Assembly (NCBI GenBank): GCA_018398815.1
Contig: CM031595.1
Location: 52,090,494-52,154,493, forward strand
DNA from: Conus ventricosus
Taxonomy: Eukaryota > Mollusca > Gastropoda > Neogastropoda > Conidae
Direction of reading: 5' to 3'
Length of the DNA stretch: 64,000 bases
Below are positions 62,473 through 64,000 of this stretch, one piece after another. The stretch's first letter is position 1, and each line of letters begins with the position of its first letter. A program made the translations under genes and the position numbers. The notes below the pieces were generated by a model. That model did no database searches. It was given only the letters and a program-made list of their open reading frames with translations, and was not told where the DNA came from.

Positions 62473-62572
62473 ACCACTCTGATACATATTCAATGATTCA
62501 TCCTTCAGCATTTCTTTAGATTAGAGGAAACTCAAAAGCCAGTCAGGATTATTTCATCATTCCAGTCACCAT
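62473..62572 (-). ncRNA. Decayed relative of family 2
   Basis: Keeps 'ccttcagcatttct' and 'ggaaactcaaaagccagtca' but has insertions and lost the conserved CCCAGCTCGC segment and terminal stem. Probably a pseudogene. Confidence 0.4.
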
Positions 62573-62877
62573 AAGATGTACTGATTGGTTAGATTTTTGT
62601 TGTTGTTGGTTTGATTAAAAGCTACTGAACTTATTGATGTATACAATTTCTCTGTAAATCCACATTCATCCGATATGTCTGTATCTTTATAGTTTATAAT
62701 AAAATTAACGGTAAACCACAACAAGTCTGCATGTTTACCTTAAATTTTCTAGTTTAGTAGTTAGCTTTTAAATGTTTCCTGTGTTTAAGAGTTAACCTGG
62801 TTAAATTCCAGCAATGGATGTGTGTACATGTGTGGAGGCATGTTACAATGTGATATGGTTTGCATGTTATAAATGTC

Positions 62878-63010
62878 AGGGATGAAAAAGTTTTTTAAAA
62901 AAAAGAGGAGATTGGCAGGGATTGGGGTTCACCATGGGCCCCAGTGGGTCCATGGGCAACGCCCGGGGGGGTCAGGGGGCCCCGCCCCTGAAGCTGAAGC
63001 ATATTTTGTA
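62878..63010. mobile_element. GC-rich transposon head, right end not in window
   Basis: Starts CAGGGATGAAAAAG and continues with 'gcccgggggggtcagggggc', the GC-rich head style of the TIR elements at 33253, 36627, 43846 and 50252. No matching right end before 64000. Confidence 0.4.
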
Positions 63011-63513
63011 TTAAAAAGGGCATAAAAAATCTTTAGAAATCACTTTCTTGCTTCTAAAAACTCATTAAAATTTATATAGAACAGCTTTCAACACCATGAA
63101 GACAGACTGATGTGGAAAGAAACTTAATGTCAATTGAGACAAAGCAAACATTTATTTATGATGAATCCTCAAAAAACTGTAGCTAAAGAAAATTTGACAA
63201 ACAGTGCTTTCAGGACATAAAGAATAAGGCTGTAGATAAGTATCAGAGTGGGAAATCAAACTAAGTAAATTAGATGTATGAAAACGACTGTGGACTTCAA
63301 TAAACACAATATGAAAAATGATTACTTTGAAGTCCTTTAAAAAAAAACAAAAAAAAAAACCACAAACTTTTGGGCCTTAGACCCTTCGTCAGGAAACACT
63401 AAACACAAAAAAGAAATAAAAAAACAAATGACATCAAAACAAACTGATGTCACAACAGTACACCACACACACACCCCCCTTCCCCTTACAACTAATCATA
63501 CCCCCCCCCCCTT

Positions 63514-63553
63514 GACAAGTTTGTGTGTGTGTGTGTGTGGGGGGGGGGGGTGC

Positions 63554-63599
<46 letters not shown>

Positions 63600-63780
63600 T
63601 GTTGTGTGTGTGTGTGAGGTGTGTGTGTGTGTGTGTGTGTGAGGGGGTGGGGACGGGGGTGGGGGGGGGGGGGGGGGGGGGGGCGAAGTTTTGTGGGGTA
63701 TGTGTGTTTTGGGGGGGAGGGTGGGGGTTGGGGGGGAGAAGGAGGAGTAGAGGAAGTATATAGGTAGTGGGGGGAGTGGG
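63514..63780. repeat. (GT)n and poly-G low-complexity region
   Basis: Alternating GT tracts and G runs; open frames through it on both strands are artefacts. Confidence 0.95.
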
Positions 63781-64000
63781 CTGGTGGAAAAGGTTTCATA
63801 GGGGGGCTGTTTGCAGACACCTAACAAATGTAGCAAACGTTTGCATTATACCAGGGGAAAAGTGTTACACAATACTGTTGTGAATCAGTTTATTTTTGAT
63901 GCCATTTGTTCTTTTATATTCTTTTTGTCACTTTGATGTTTTTCCCTTGCTTTGAAGACTCTAGAGTGGAAGTACTCAATTCCTCAAACTCTCCAGTGGG

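Noticed and set aside
1..64000. CRISPR array, bacterial operon or prophage
   Set aside because: No regularly spaced direct repeats with unique spacers and no prokaryotic genes; the window is a spliced eukaryotic genome.

Overview
This is a spliced eukaryotic (metazoan) window. Long introns, GT-AG exons, CR1/jockey-like LINEs, Ty3/gypsy, hAT-like and piggyBac-like transposons and dense microsatellites fit a marine invertebrate, most likely a mollusc. That taxon call is inference only. Two conserved genes are recognisable and they converge: MALSU1 (mitochondrial ribosome silencing factor, RsfS family) on + at 18.2-21.0 kb, and NOP58 (core protein of box C/D snoRNPs) on - at 28.0-57.5 kb. The 5' exon(s) of both genes were not located; that of NOP58 probably lies past the window end.

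Layout. 1-3.2 kb: decayed Ty3/gypsy gag (zinc knuckle) and integrase. 2.6-10.9 kb: a 4-kb block (integrase, 2.2-2.4 kb LTR, flank) present twice in tandem, the copies differing mostly by small indels. 11.6-14.9 kb: a LINE on -. 18.2-21.0 kb: MALSU1. 21.55-23.62 kb: a hAT-like composite element with a second copy at 32.1-35.1 kb. 23.6-28.0 kb: no gene seen. 28.0-57.5 kb: NOP58, 13 exons recognised, with introns full of transposons and local duplications. 57.5-62.6 kb: upstream NOP58 intron with an array of snoRNA-like sequences. 62.6-64 kb: transposon-like GC-rich head and low-complexity DNA.

Main biological observation. The NOP58 introns carry three families of box C/D snoRNA candidates, all in the sense (-) orientation of the host gene and all multiplied by local duplication. 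Family 1 (78 nt, perfect 7-bp terminal stem, 12-13 nt complementary to the conserved 18S segment GGUAGUGACGAA) looks like the orthologue of vertebrate SNORD70, which is also hosted by NOP58; it has three good copies and one decayed one. Family 2 has six copies plus one decayed one, with covarying stems. Family 3 has three copies inside a repeated intron unit. So the gene for a C/D snoRNP core protein hosts an expanded set of candidate RNAs for that same particle.

Second theme. At least six TIR elements in these introns and beside MALSU1 are flanked by 5-6 bp, usually 6 bp, target duplications; one encodes a hAT C-terminal domain, and three families share a zinc-finger module. One insertion has its empty site preserved in a paralogous element. 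Several NOP58 exons lack single bases in or beside short homopolymers while splice phases still demand the intact frame. Together with the indel-rich first 11 kb this suggests uncorrected long-read errors rather than a dead gene.
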